64,000 bases of DNA from Oxytricha trifallax (Eukaryota; Ciliophora; Spirotrichea; Sporadotrichida; Oxytrichidae): NCBI GenBank assembly GCA_000711775.1, contig ARYC01017409.1:1-64000 (forward strand). Reading direction: 5' to 3'. Shown in pieces: positions 33,217 to 46,000 of this stretch; the stretch's first letter is position 1; every line of letters begins with the position of its first letter. Both the position numbers and the translations under genes were made by a program. The notes under the pieces are model-generated. The model searched no databases, was not told the origin of the DNA, and saw only the letters and a list, made by a program, of their open reading frames with translations.

Positions 33217-36200
33217 ATATACCTCTATACAGTTATTACAAATAAACTTATATTTTATCCACATTAAATTACTAAAATAAATCAATTATACTTTAAGAAT
33301 ATCTGATTGTGAGTTTTTCAATTTAATCCATGATTAATAAATTATTATAAATATTTTAATTTTTCAGGATTAATACTCAATTCTTATTATAAGTTAAATT
33401 TATCATCTAATTTATATATAAATATCTCAATTTTATACTATAAAAATTTTCATTCAATATCATTTTTATCACTTCTAATAGTAATAATCTTGAACAATAT
33501 CTTTATTTATGTCATGTGAACCCTCCCCATATACCATTTACTTTGCACTATTTTAATTCTTTCTTATAGTTTTAAAGCTCTACTAAGATGTTTTTTATTA
33601 ATAATCTGTACTTTTTGAGTTTTATTTCAAATTCTCATTAAATCTTGTGGAGCTTGGAGTAGTTTAATTAATTGACTGTTGCTAATTGCCAAAAAGTAGA
33701 ACTCTTTTGTAGTTAATGAGGGCGGGATTATTTGGGCGAAGGTTTAGTAAATTAAGTTAATTTTATTCAAAAGCAGTTGATTGGGAGTTACATGAATTAT
33801 TGATCTTCAAATTATGGAGTGCTTAAGTATTCTTCTTTTTCGTACCAATATAAGATTTGTTATTTTTATAGGGTCTTATAAAAATAGAAACCTTAAAACT
33901 TTATAATTTAAAAATGAAAAGCTCCCCATTAATTTTCTGACTTTTGAGTATAATTTATCTGACTTTGAATAGATGGTAGCTAGACTCTCTGATCGTTGAC
34001 ATGTAATATAGTATTTTTAATCAAATTTTATTACTCTTACGAGGATAATCTGTCTCTAATCTCTAAGTTATCGAAATGATTTTTTTAGGTATAAATTGAC
34101 TAGTGATTTATGATACTTTATCGTTTTATCTTTGCATAATTTGTGTTTATTAAAGTTGGCTCTAGTAAAGAATGATTCAAGCAATCAGTGGGATTACTAT
34201 AATTTGATAGATTTTAAGGTTAATTAAAATTTATAAACACAGCAAAATTTGTTATAGCCCTAAGAGGAAGATATTTTTAATCGCGATTAATAGAAATATT
34301 TTAATCGAAGCTACTTTCACTTCTGTCCAAAGATTATAATAAGTTATTTGAGTCACTTTAATACCTTAAATTCTTTGAAAATTAATTAGATTTTCTATTC
34401 GACTTAGTTATTTTAATTATTCCTGGGTATGCGGTGCTAACACTATTTTAAGGTGAAAGCTTATCTTAGTCTATTTGACTTTAATAAGTTTCATAATTTT
34501 AAAATTGAGATTTTAAGTTATATTGTAATTTTTTGAGTTTTTCATGGCTGTTAGTGTTCGGATTTTTATTCAGTTTATTTATACTATCTTTAGATGAAGA
34601 TTAAGTAGAGTGTAATTTATTTTGATATTTACAATTAATAGTATTAAAAAAAGATTGACCTGTGTTCAAATTTAAAGAATTAAAATCTAAAATATTTTTT
34701 AATTTGCTTATTTTAGATATAATTCATAAAATATCCTCTAGATTTTGATAATGTTAAATATCTATGATTGTATTTTTAGTTTTATTATGAATAATCAACA
34801 CTTCTCTAAAGAATCTTGAAGTTCTTACCACCATTAGTATTTTACTATAAACTTAGCATATTCTAGATTATTTTATCTTTTTCAAATATTTTCTGTTAGT
34901 TTTAGTACTATTAATTAAATAATTGATTTCCTGTACTTTAATTTTGGTTATTTTGCTTATATTTTTACTGTAAATTTGATAGATTAATGTTCTTAGAAAA
35001 GTCTTAGTTTAGTAATTTCTTTAATTATTCTAGATTCTTGGGGTTTTAGGGGTTTCTAGGCTTTGGCATGAATAAATTGTCCTTCAGCAAGTCTTAAAGA
35101 TATCTAAAGTTTTCTTCATTAAAAAGTGGTTTCTGTTTATTTTCAAGGTTTATTGGATTATAAATTTTGGAGTATTTATAGTGGATTATTTTATCCTCTT
35201 AAAAGTTCGTAGAGGGATTAAGGGTATCATTTTTTAAATCCTGTTTTAAACTTTATTACAAATTATGTTAATACTACTAATCTGATCTTGAAATATTATG
35301 AATATTCTCAAAATCTCCTTTACATGAACTTTTTAATTAATTTAATCCATTAATTTCTACAATTTGCTTGAATTAAAGTTACTCAAGCTAATTTTACTAC
35401 GATTATCATAGAATATCTTTGTTTTAACTTGTTGATTATTAACTATGATTACGAGAATCAGCAATTGATGTGTCTCCTTAGTAATCATAGCATTTGGTAT
35501 TTCTCAAATTTAATTTATCAATCTTTATTTGCTTTAAGTTTCCATCAATAGAGAGATGGTGATATTTGTTGTGAGACACAACTCTCTTGTTTTATCTTAC
35601 TCTTTGGCTTTGCTGAGTTATTGATTAAACATTTAAAATTATGAAAATAAATTGCTCATTAAATATTAATGAGTATTCACGCCTTCTAACTATTCATTGT
35701 AGAAATACTAATCATTATTGGTTCTTGACGGTAAACCATTCGAATATGGAAACTAATTGCTTTAAACATTGTGAGTTAGAGATTATCTCAAAGTGCCTTA
35801 ACTAGCCTAACGAAGCTATTCTTAATTCATTTATAAACTGCCATTCCCATTCTAAGCTTTTAATGTTATTTCCATAATAAATATAGGATATAGAGTAAAC
35901 TTCTAAAATTTTCTCAAATAAAAAAGGCTTGATTTGGATGCTTGCTGTAATTTACAAATTTACTCTTGACATTTTTATTCATTTAACTTTTAGGATTGTA
36001 AAAATCTTGCTAAGTTCCTTCCCAACCAGAGACATTGTCCAAATCACTCCCTAGTTTACTCATTAAATCAAAGGATTTATGACTGTTTTTATTGAGTCTT
36101 TTATCTTAATTTTGATAGCTTATACTCATACTTTGGAATTAATTGATGCTTTATTCCACATTTGTATAGTAATCATTTGAGTCTGAGGAGAGAGATTATT

Positions 36201-36515
36201 GGATGTTTGAATAATCTTGTTAATCAATTAATTTATCATGGAAGTAATCCAGCTCACAGAGAGAGTCCTCGTAGTCAAGTTTATTGATTGAAATTTAATT
36301 TGGATTATCTTACTCCATTGAAAATATATAAAATGTTAAAATTATATATATCCAAAAGTATAATAATCTTAATTTTTATTTATTCAAATGATGTAACCTA
36401 TCTCACATACATGCTATTATTAAATATTAATATCTAAAATCAATCTTAGAGAAAGTTGATAAGATATTAATATGAAATATACTTCTATAACACAATATAA
36501 TATTGATCAATCGAT
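33217..36515. other. 3.3-kb AT-rich gene desert
   Basis: TGA is frequent in all frames. No reading frame with convincing composition, no transposon ends and no RNA gene were seen. It is probably germline-limited DNA or a large spacer. Confidence 0.5.
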
Positions 36516-39500
36516 TCATTAAACAAGGTCACTGTTGATGTGATGTGCCTGTAAATCTTCTACGATATCGTTATGCAATTCTCTGTCGTAGTCGTTATTC
36601 CTATATAAAATCATATTTATCAAAAATTTGATAAATCAGCAATATCTTTATATTAAGATATTTATACTTATTCTCATATTTAAGACGATAATATAAATTT
36701 ATTGTCAATAATATGATCGCAGTCTGGTTGAGTGGTAGTTGTGTTGACTCTTTAAATGTTGTTATTTTGAGAAGCATTGGCGCCATCCTTGACGGTCTTC
36801 TGAGTGAAGTAGAATGTTTTGAAGTCTTTGTTTCCTGAGCACTGTCCACTATAAATCAAACCGAAGAGCTTTTTCTTGCTGGCATCTGTGTCACAATATT
36901 GCTCAATAAATTCCTCTATAGTTAGGTATCCTCCACCCACTCTGATAATGATTTATTGTAAGAATGATAAAATTAATTCAATAATTCAATTTCCTATCTT
37001 ATCATCATTTAAGATTGCTTATAAATTAGGGAATAATCTTTCTCAATCTTCATGAATACTCTCTTCTTTCCATACTTATATATACCTTCACTCTCCCTCT
37101 CAAATTTCATGTAGTCTCTGAGTTTAATGGGAGCACTGTTGATATAATCAGCGAGGCGTCTATCAACTGGATCGTCCTTCACTGGGTGATATACAAATAC
37201 GTTAGGTGGGACTCCTGTGAACTATGAATTAGTTTGTAGTTGATTGATAATTTCATGAAGAGATTCTATTTCTTGTTCTCTTTCTTTGAGTTATTGTAAA
37301 AGCTCTAATGAAGTCTTTTGAGCTTCTTGACATTTAAGAAATATAGACATAAGTCATTTATATGGCGCTATCGTTGAATCTGGTTAAGAATGAAAAAAAA
37401 AGCACATTTTTAGTTAATTTTTCTTCAACTTCAAGCAGGTAATTGGTGCACACCTCAAGATCGTTCTTATACTTTTCCTTAACTTAAGCTAGTTTCTAAT
37501 AAGCCTCCTAAACTGAATCAATCTTAGCATCGAGGTCTTCCCTAGCACATAGAAGCTACTCTAAGGCGTTCATTCTACTGTTGAGTTCCAGATTTTCATT
37601 AGTCAAGTTTTTTATAACAATATCTTTCTCTGCTTTTTCTTAGAAAAGTTCGTTCAATTCCTGGTTTAAGGTATTTCTTTCTAGAGCAATTCTACTGTAC
37701 TCTTCTTGCATTTACACAAAATATGCTATGACAATATTTGTTATAAGTATAATTTTTACAATTCTAAAGGAGATATCTTCGTTAGATTTAACAATTTAAT
37801 CTACTTTCTGACTTAGCTATTCTCTTTCTTGCTTCATTTTGACTAGTTCGCTTTCAAGTCTAGCATTTATGTCTCTAACATTCTTTATATCTTTTTAAAT
37901 TGCTTTAATTCTATTGTAGTTTTATTTAATTTTAATGTTTATATTCACTATGAACAAAATAAATACATGAAAATTCTCAAGATTGATAACTTTAGTCTTT
38001 TCGAATTCTAGTTGGGCATCTCTGGAGTCCAATTCAGAGGTCAATGAATCTACTCTATCCTTCAAATCTGCAATTTATTCGTTTGCATCATTTAATAACC
38101 TTCTTAATTCTTTGTTATCCTATACTACCATTTAATAATAAAAAAATTCCAATTTATTTTCTTAATCTTAATTGTTAAAGAATAAATAATATTTAAGTGG
38201 ATTTACTTCTCAGCAATTATTTGATCAACTCGTTCTTTGTATTCTCTGCCTTGTGACTCACATAAATCATTCATAACTTGATACTTCCTCTGCATCTCCT
38301 CCCTTTCTCTCTCAGTCCTCTCGTACTTCACTTTGAAGTCCTGTAAGTTGTCTCTTTATAAAGCAGCATCATTGAACTCCTGTTCTTTAACAGCAAGTTG
38401 TTGCTTGAGTTCATCAAATTCTTCCACTTTCTTAGAGAACATTTCAGTGATAATGAGTATCTGCTTAGAAAGTGATTAGTTCTCATTAATGAGAATCTCC
38501 TGATACTTCACGTTTTTGTCCTTTTCTTCCTTGATGCGTTCAGCAGTCTCTTTAATGTTGTTTCTGAGTTCTTCTCTTGCCTGGTCTGACTACTCAAGTT
38601 AGTCCTAGACAAGGGCTCTCTCCTGGTCTACATTCTCGTAAAACTTAAGTTTTTCATTTAAGGCAGTGATTGCTGACTTCAAGTGATCATGATTCAAACG
38701 CTCTTCATATTGCTCAAGAGAGATTTGTTGTGGTTAGAATTGTTGATTCCTGTGGGGTGTGTGAGATTAATCTTTATGAGTTGTTGTTCTTGGTTTAGAT
38801 TTTCCAGTTCCTATAAGAAGCAGAGTTAAATTTAGAAATTAAATCATAAAACCTAAGACAATAAAATTTTTTATGAGTTCTGTCATTTGCAGAAGCGAAT
38901 AAGATTCAAGTTAAGTTTAATAAATCATTACTTACTGGCAGTCTTTGAGTTTGCTTTCAGAAGTGCTCCTTAACTTGCAGATCTGTTAGTTGAACTGAGA
39001 GTAGTATTTGATTAATAGTTGCTCTATGTTTACGATGTAGGCAAGGTTTAGGTGCTTGACTTTGAATTTGAAGCATAGTTCTCTTGAGGGATAACTTGTA
39101 ATTGACATGGGCTTTCTGGGATATCATTAATTCCTGTTCCACTACCGTTATTAATGTTGATTGAAGTGGCTCCTCCATCGAAATCTTGGTGATGTTGCTG
39201 TTGATAATTCCCATTAAATCCTGAGTTTTGGTGTTGATCGATGGTAGATTTCTGTGAAGTACCGATGTAGCCTGATGATTGATGAGATGTCTAAGCATGT
39301 TATCTATTTGAAGATTCTTTAAAAGCGACAGGTTAGTTTTGTTAATGGAAATTCTGCATGCTTTTCTGATTTACTATAAATTGAATAGAAATCAGCTGCT
39401 CATAAAATATAAGATACTTGTTGTATTTAAATAATAGCTAGCCACCATTTTATTTCCCTTGAATGGTATTTTCCCTGCTGGTAATTTGAGATTGCTTACT

Positions 39501-39722
39501 GCTTGAACTCTTGGTTGGAGTTTTATAGTTTCCAGTTCCTGGTCTTAAGTTTTGTAAATTTTATGTGCTTCCCAGGACTTGCTATTCCAAACAATTTAAT
39601 GACATAATTATTGATCTTAATAAATCAAAGTATAAGCTATTTTTATTTTGAATATATTGCTGTCTCATTTGCATAGGGAGAGAGAAGTTTTAGTGAGATG
39701 AGCCTCCGTTAGTGTTTTACAT
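36516..39722 (-). CDS. GAR (GAS2)-domain coiled-coil protein
   Basis: Starts MQNTNGGSSHQNFSLPMQMR. The N-terminal third is Ser/Gln/Asn-rich with no clear domain. The middle (about 38750-37250) is a long coiled coil (EQYEERLNHDHLKSAITALN, EREREEMQRKYQVMNDLCES). The C-terminal GAR domain reads DDPVDRRLADYINSAPIKL, then GIYKYGKKRVFMKIEKDYS and, after an IES, IRVGGGYLTIEEFIEQYCDT, matching GAS2-type microtubule-binding domains. It ends INSDLVQ with TGA 36516-36518. Several GT-AG introns and two confirmed IESs interrupt it. It is likely a microtubule-binding cortical or ciliary protein, by family inference. Confidence 0.8.
36947..37023. other. IES in GAR gene, pointer AAT
   Basis: AAT at 36947-36949 and 37024-37026 flank 77 bp. 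Removal gives DYSLIIRVGGGYL on the minus strand. The pointer is short, so the boundary is less certain. Confidence 0.65.
39579..39656. other. IES in GAR gene, pointer TTGCT
   Basis: TTGCT at 39579-39583 and 39657-39661 flank 78 bp. Removal joins LPMQMRQQ to VLGSTQNLQN in frame. Confidence 0.75.
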
Positions 39723-39935
39723 TGACAAAAATAAAATTAATTTTAGATTAAATCAGTTCCAAAATAAATTTAAATCGAATTAAAGCTGTTAAAGAGTCTA
39801 ATTTCAGTTTTAATTTTCACTTAATAAATTTGATATAAAGCTTCTAAAGTATTGAGTAATTAGTAGCGTTTAATGAAGGGTCCACAATTTATGAAATTGT
39901 GGAAATTAATTGAAAATAATCTGAATAAAATAAAA

Positions 39936-40828
39936 ATGCAAAATAACAACAATGGCTAAGGAAGTCTAGGAGGAGGAGTGAATTTAGCAAGTTTTAGTTA
40001 AAATGGATCGAATATTCAGTCAATGGCTTCGAGTTAGATTATTGGAAATAACCTAGCTCCCACTTCCCATTATCAAACTGAAATCTTTAATTTAATTTCA
40101 TTAACTGATCAGACTTTAAATTCCTATAAATTTTATGCAAGTATACAAGCATTAGTATTATACATATTGAATGTCTCTTAATCGGCAACCGTCTCCATAG
40201 AGAAATTAGAGGCAAGATTAAAGCATTGAATTGAACTAAATTCAGCAATAGAGACAGGCAACTTTCAACACCAAGTCTCAGTAGCAGCAATAATAAAATC
40301 AAGGAAATAGTTCAATTAATAACAATTAGATTAGTAAAGGATAAGCAAAGGATAATAATAGTGTGCCAATAAATCTAAAAAAAAAACATTTGAGAAATTT
40401 ATATGATCAGTTTTTAGAAAGGGGGTGCTTTTTATCGAGTACAGCATATTTTTCTCATGTTTTTATATCATATTGAATATATTTAATAAATCCTTCGGAG
40501 AATGGCGGTTCAATAAATTTGAGTATAAATGGTGGTGGAAGCATCCATTAGGACGTGACTTAACTGTCTTCAAAAGATGCACATAATTCAGGTAGGACTT
40601 ATTTCTCTATTTATTTTTAATCAGGATATATTCTAGGTAGACATTCGCAGAGACAGGTTTGGCAACATAATCAAATATGGCTCAAAATCTCACAAAATTG
40701 TGTTCAGAGATCAAATTGAGAAAACTGGGTAGATCAAAGATGTGTACGAAGTAGAGAGTTGGAAGAAATACAATGCCATGGCTGATGGAGATGATGAAAG
40801 TTTCAAGTGCAAATGCTTGATTTTTTGA
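39936..40828 (+). CDS. Q/N/S-rich protein with short folded C-terminus
   Basis: Starts MQNNNNGQGSLGGGVN. With two IESs removed the frame runs HYQTEIFNRQPSPQRNQR, a poly-Gln stretch, SVPINLSINGGGSIHQD, then after an intron (about 40594-40641) DIRRDRFGNIIKYGSKSHK, VFRDQIEKTGQIKDVYEVES and a Cys-containing end (ESFKCKCLIF), TGA 40826-40828. The C-terminal 70 residues look structured and the CKCLIF end could be a lipidation-type tail, but I do not recognise the family. The low-complexity N-terminus is typical of this genome. Confidence 0.65.
40087..40177. other. IES, pointer TTAAT
   Basis: TTAAT at 40087-40091 and 40178-40182 flank 91 bp; removal joins SHYQTEIFN to RQPSPQRNQR in frame. Confidence 0.7.
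40367..40510. other. IES, pointer CAATAAAT
   Basis: CAATAAAT at 40367-40374 and 40511-40518 flank 144 bp; removal joins DNNSVPIN to LSINGGGSIHQ in frame. Confidence 0.75.
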
Positions 40829-41586
40829 CAAAATTACTTAAAACTTAACTAGTGATATCAAAATGTGATAGAATTATGTTTTAACAATAACTGGGAGAGC
40901 TTGAAGAAGACTAATAAATTTAGATAAATTAAAATAGAATAGTAAATTCAAAGAATTTTTGTTTAAAATTAAATTATTATATTCAATAAATTCTATTCAT
41001 ATTTTTTTACTAATGAACAAATTTAAGCAATAATAAAATCCAATTCAAATCTATGTAGAATATCTAATATTATATCTTATCGTAATTACAATACTAAAGT
41101 TTGTTAACACTAAGCAATTATCAGCTCTTAAGATTATAAACTAGTTCTTCTGATCAAGTAAAGTGATTTTTATTTATACAAATAGCAATTTTAATTTTAG
41201 GATAAGATTTAAACTTTTAAACTATGCATTAATAATATTTTAATCAATCAATGTTATTTGAACCTAATCCCAATTCTTTAAAATAGAATATCTATATTAA
41301 TGTAAATATATAAGCAAATTATTAATGAATAATCGTTATTTTTTTATCTTTAGTGATTAAAGCTTTATAACAATCTAAAAAAAATGCTGTAAAATTACAC
41401 ATATCATAATAATTTTGATTTAATGGACTAACTATTTAGCTTTATAATAAGGAATGATTTCTAAAAGACTTTTTATATAATTGAATAATTTTTATGGTAG
41501 CTAAATTTAAATAAAAATAAGGAGTTAAATCTCTTTACATTAAGGATTTCAATCTTTTAGCTTTTCGTCAATATGTCGTTTTATTT
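40829..41586. other. Intergenic, nothing recognised
   Basis: About 760 bp of very AT-rich DNA between the 3' ends of two convergent genes; no frames or repeats of note. Confidence 0.45.
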
Positions 41587-42803
41587 TCAAAAATGTTAAT
41601 GAAACTATGTTTTTTCAAAAAGATCCAGATTTATATCCTCCTTGCTTACCAGGATTGGCTGAGTTAAACCAAAATTCGCATTGTCTGAATAAGATCCAGT
41701 ATCTGAAAACGGAATGAGTCCAGTCAAGACCCCAAAACCCCTTAATATGATATTCTAGTGATTCAATTTGTAAAATATAGTAAGGGTTTTACTGGGGTTA
41801 AAAATGATTTTCATGAATATGCATAATGAGAAAATGAATTCACCAAAATTTACGTCTATATGTAAGATATATAGTTAGAAATCAATTGATAAAACATCCA
41901 ATAGGAGTTTGGGATAATAAGTGGCCATAAGAAATTCTTTCGTGTCCAAGATCCTTGAGAACACCTTCTACTATCTCTTTGGGGTTAACACCATTAGGGT
42001 GTCTTTGAGATTTGTAAGGCATGTTTTTAACTGTGAGTATATCCATATCTTGATTTTCATACCCTATTAATTCTGAGAAGACGTTCTCGAAAGCTTTTGT
42101 AGAAGAGTAAATAGGTAAATCTGGTATGTTAAATTCGCTGTATAATTAAATCAATTAAATTAATGATTTCTCAATTGTATGATTACGAATATTTTTTAGT
42201 ATTTTAGCTATAGTATGAAGTCAAGTTAATGATAGCACTCTTCTTTTATCTCTACTTCATGTCAGGCCCAAGGAATCTTGTTAAGAATACCATAGGGAAG
42301 GTATTAATCGTCAAAGTACCTAAGAGCTCTTGGTCATCAACTTTATGTATCTTTGGCCCGAATGGATCGAATTCCTCAGCATTGTTAACGAGTACAGATA
42401 TATCTTATTTGCCAGTGATCTCTTAGATTTACTGGCATAAACCCTAGTAAGTTTACCAGTCTTATGCTTTTTTAAGATCAAACTGCAAGGTACCAATTTG
42501 CACGTTGTTCCCTGTGCTTTGAATGCTTTCCTTGACTTTTTAAAGATCTTCATTGTTTTGATCTATCAAGAGTAAATTGAATCCATGTCTGCTGAGTTCA
42601 TGAGCAAATTCCTATCCAAGTTCATTAGTAGCTCCTGAAACAACGATCCATGAGTTAGCACCATATCTTTGTCTCAAGTCATGGGCGTCTCTAACGTTTT
42701 GAGACACTGCTGGATAAAGCATATCGTAGAGACCAGCTCCTACAGTGTACAAACCGACTGCGAAAATTAAACGTCTAGGTCTTTTTCTTCCCCACTTTGG
42801 CAT
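41587..42803 (-). CDS. Short-chain dehydrogenase/reductase (3-ketoacyl reductase-like), membrane-anchored
   Basis: Starts MPKWGRKRPRRLIFAVGLYT, a basic start followed by an apolar anchor. The Rossmann segment RYGANSWIVVSGATNELGQE holds a variant nucleotide motif (SGATNELG for TGxxxGxG). VLVNNAEEFDPFG replaces the usual NNAG motif, and YSSTKAFENVF supplies the catalytic Tyr and Lys. The layout resembles HSD17B12/KAR-type reductases of the ER. After a 178-bp IES the C-terminus reads PIGLIPFSDTGSYSDNANFG and ends QFHQHF, TGA 41587-41589. Without IES removal the frame would stop early at 41882. Substrate cannot be told. Confidence 0.75.
41719..41896. other. IES in SDR gene, pointer TCCA, containing a TBE end
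   Basis: TCCA at 41719-41722 and 41897-41900 flank 178 bp. Removal joins SYGHLLSQTPIG to LIPFSDTGSYSD in the minus frame. Most of the segment is a TBE end. Confidence 0.75.
41725..41875 (+). mobile_element. Solo TBE terminus (about 150 bp)
   Basis: Begins CAAGACCCCAAAACCCC, one base off the TBE end, then follows TBE subterminal sequence (AAGGGTTTTACTGGGGTT, AATGAGAAAATGAA) as at 25690-25800. No second TIR or coding is present, so it is a relic. Confidence 0.75.
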
Positions 42804-43025
42804 TTTTAATATTTTTATATCTTTTATCAAATTATAAAATCTAAAGATTAAGGGAAATAGATTCAAAGTTTAATATCTAAAATTGATATTAAATAAAAGA
42901 AAAGCAAGTCTGTAATAATATTGGATATGTTAAATAAATAAAATAAATTTCATATATAATTTAGTAAAGAATTAATAATTAACATTAATAACTAATAAGA
43001 AATGTAACCACCTTAATAAACCAAT

Positions 43026-46000
43026 ATGGACATTTTATCAAGTTCATCTTATAAGAAGTTAGATACTTTTAAGTCTAACTTAAGTGAAAATAAACCAAAA
43101 AATAGCATAATTTTATATTCTTCTTAGTAGCAATTCAAAAGTTCGAATATTAACAATAACCTCGATTTAACTTACTCTGATTTTCCTATCTAAGAATCAA
43201 GCTTCAAATAGCAATCACAATAATAAAAAGAAAATGCAGTAAAAATGAAAAATCTAGCAAATATGAACAAAATTATGTAGAGAAAATCTAGAAGAGCCAT
43301 CAGTCAAATTTCATAGAGAAGTACTAGCATACACGGAATTACTACAAATTCAGAAATTATGAATAATTCAACTGCTTTACTATCTGCTTCATAGCAGAGG
43401 GAATAAATGTCTAAGTTTGAGAGCTAACTAACCTCATCTTTTTAACAGTAAAATTAATCCCAGGTTCAACATTAACTAACTCAAAACTCATTCAAAAGCT
43501 CTAGTGGCAATCAATAATAAATTATAAATATAAGAGCAAGGCATTCAAAACCCCTTTATGAGTTTTATATGTGTTTTTATTGATATGGGTAATGTTGGGT
43601 ATTAGGGTATCTTTCGGTTATGAAGTATCATTTTCATGCTAATTTAAAATATAAAAAAGTTTTGTTTTAGAGAATTTTTTTTGCATACCCTTTGTGTAAA
43701 GAAGTTTAGATATATATTTGCGAATATTTAATGGAAATATTTAAATTTATAACATTCCTTTCAATGATATTCTACTTTATCATAAATGATCATATTTTTA
43801 AATCATATTTAAGAAACTAAATGTTACATTCATTAAATATTTATGACATTTATGCAAAAACTATTTTTAAAAATTAAGTTTTTATAACTAATTGCTTTTT
43901 CTTTATACTATAATAGAGAGTTAGCAAATTGTTTATAGAGCTTATTTCAAACAGTTCTAGCAAAATTTTCAGACATAAATAATTAAAATATTACAAAAAA
44001 TGTAGAAGTGAGAGATTTTAAAGATAATATTTTATCCATTTGACCCATTATTTTAGATAAAATAAGCAAAGATGTATGTCTATCTAAAAACAAAGTATTT
44101 CCACAAGTAATAATAGATATATTACCTATTAAATATAGGTTTCTTATAGGAGGTCAATTGAAATGTCTATTATGGAGAAAGATTTTGAAGTTGTAAACAA
44201 GTTTTAGTTAAGAATTTACATTTTGACAATAAGTTCCATTAAAATAGCACCTTATTAATCAATAATTTAATTAGGAGGACCTCCTAATATAGTTTTAATT
44301 TAATTAGGAGTTAATAATTAAGTTCAAAACCAATTTAGGAGCACTTTAATTAAAAATAAAACAATTAATTATGCTCCTAATAAAGTTAAAACTTAATTTG
44401 AAGGACCTCCTAAAATAACAAAATCATATTGGGAGTATAAAAATCATAGAAATAAGCAACTTCAAATTTGAAATATTAAATTCTGAAGAAATTTTTCTAT
44501 TTGATAAAACTAAACAATTTATATCGAGAATTAAACATAACATGAAATTTCATATATAATAATTGATAAAATAAATTTCTCAGGAATCCATAGTTGTAAA
44601 AAAATTGAATCATTTAGAATTACTAAAGAAAAATATAAAAATACAATAAAATTAGATAAAAAAATTTCAATCAACCCCAAAGAAACCCTAATCACCAACA
44701 TTACCCATATCAATCAAAACACATATAAAACTTATTATGGGGTTTTGGGGTTTTGATTCCATGAATAAATCTCAGATAAATTTCCCAATAAACAATTAGT
44801 CACTTTTTAAAACGAATGAAATCACTGAAAAGAATTTTCTGCCCACTCAAGAAGTCATGGAAAATTTTTAAAATAATCTACCAATATAATCTAATATGAA
44901 ATTGGCTTTACCCAGTCATAGCAGGAATTAAACAATGACTCAATCAAAGAAAGAAATAATATAATTGGCAAATTTTGGAGCTTCTAATATTAATAGTAAT
45001 AGTTTCGCTCTAAGTCAAGGATAATTTTTTAAGACAAATACTAATGGATTTTAGAATTAATCTGCTAATAATTTCAATACTTAAAGGCAATCTAAGAAGT
45101 TCGGTATGTTAGACACTAATGAGTAAAGTATGTACTTTTATAATTACTCTTATAAAATTTGCTTAATAGTTTTTTTATGAATGTATGTAATAAAAATTAT
45201 GTCAGTAGCTTACAGAGATTCTTCGAAATATTCCTCAAGATTTGTGGAGCAGTGGCTAAACGATACTTTAGAAGAGTGCTATCACCTGGGCATACCAGGA
45301 GTGATTTCAAGACCTGAACATAAATTACCCCTCTCAAGACATGGCCTCGATCGAATAACTCTGACTGTAAGTCTAACACATTTTTGACAAATAATAAACA
45401 AAATACTAAACTTTTTATACACTTATAGAACATTGGAATACCAAATGACATGGTGAGTAGAGTGTACAGAAGTTTGTTTGTTTTTACACTTGGGTTCTTT
45501 GAACTGCTAAATGATTCCACTAAAAATCTCAATGAAAATAGAGTCACTATACAATTTGGATTTATAATTAATTTTTTTATTTACGGGGAAAAATGTCTAA
45601 AAATAGTAAATTTCAAGTTAAATAAAACTCTAATTAACATATTGTTTTCTTATACAATCATAAATCTGGAAAGTATTTTAGATTTTGCTTGAGTACTGCT
45701 GTAAAACAGACTACAGTCTAATCACTTAACAAAGTAAGTTAATTATTTCAATAAATTTATACTTATAATTTTTTTGTAAATTAGTGGAGAAGCAACATAA
45801 GGAAGAAGTTGAAGAAATTACTTTATTTTACAGAGACACAATTCTAAAGTTGGAGCTCAGTGAGTAAAGTTTTGTATGTATTTTAAGAATAATGAGAACA
45901 CTTTAAACTAGAGTTGATGAGCTAGAATTTGAGAGAAATAATTAGGATTAGGAAAGATAAAGAATGCTCTTAGAATTCAAAATAATTTTATTATGAGATT

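Noticed and set aside
38957..39298. 113-codon minus-strand frame in the standard code
   Set aside because: The neighbouring frame, with TAA/TAG as Gln, is open over a longer stretch (TSHQSSGYIGTSQKSTIDQ...) and joins the GAR gene; this frame is a shadow.
42430..42480. Possible IES with pointer ACTGG in the SDR gene
   Set aside because: The frame is open straight through (KKAQDWQTYQGLCQQIQEITG) and removal would break it.
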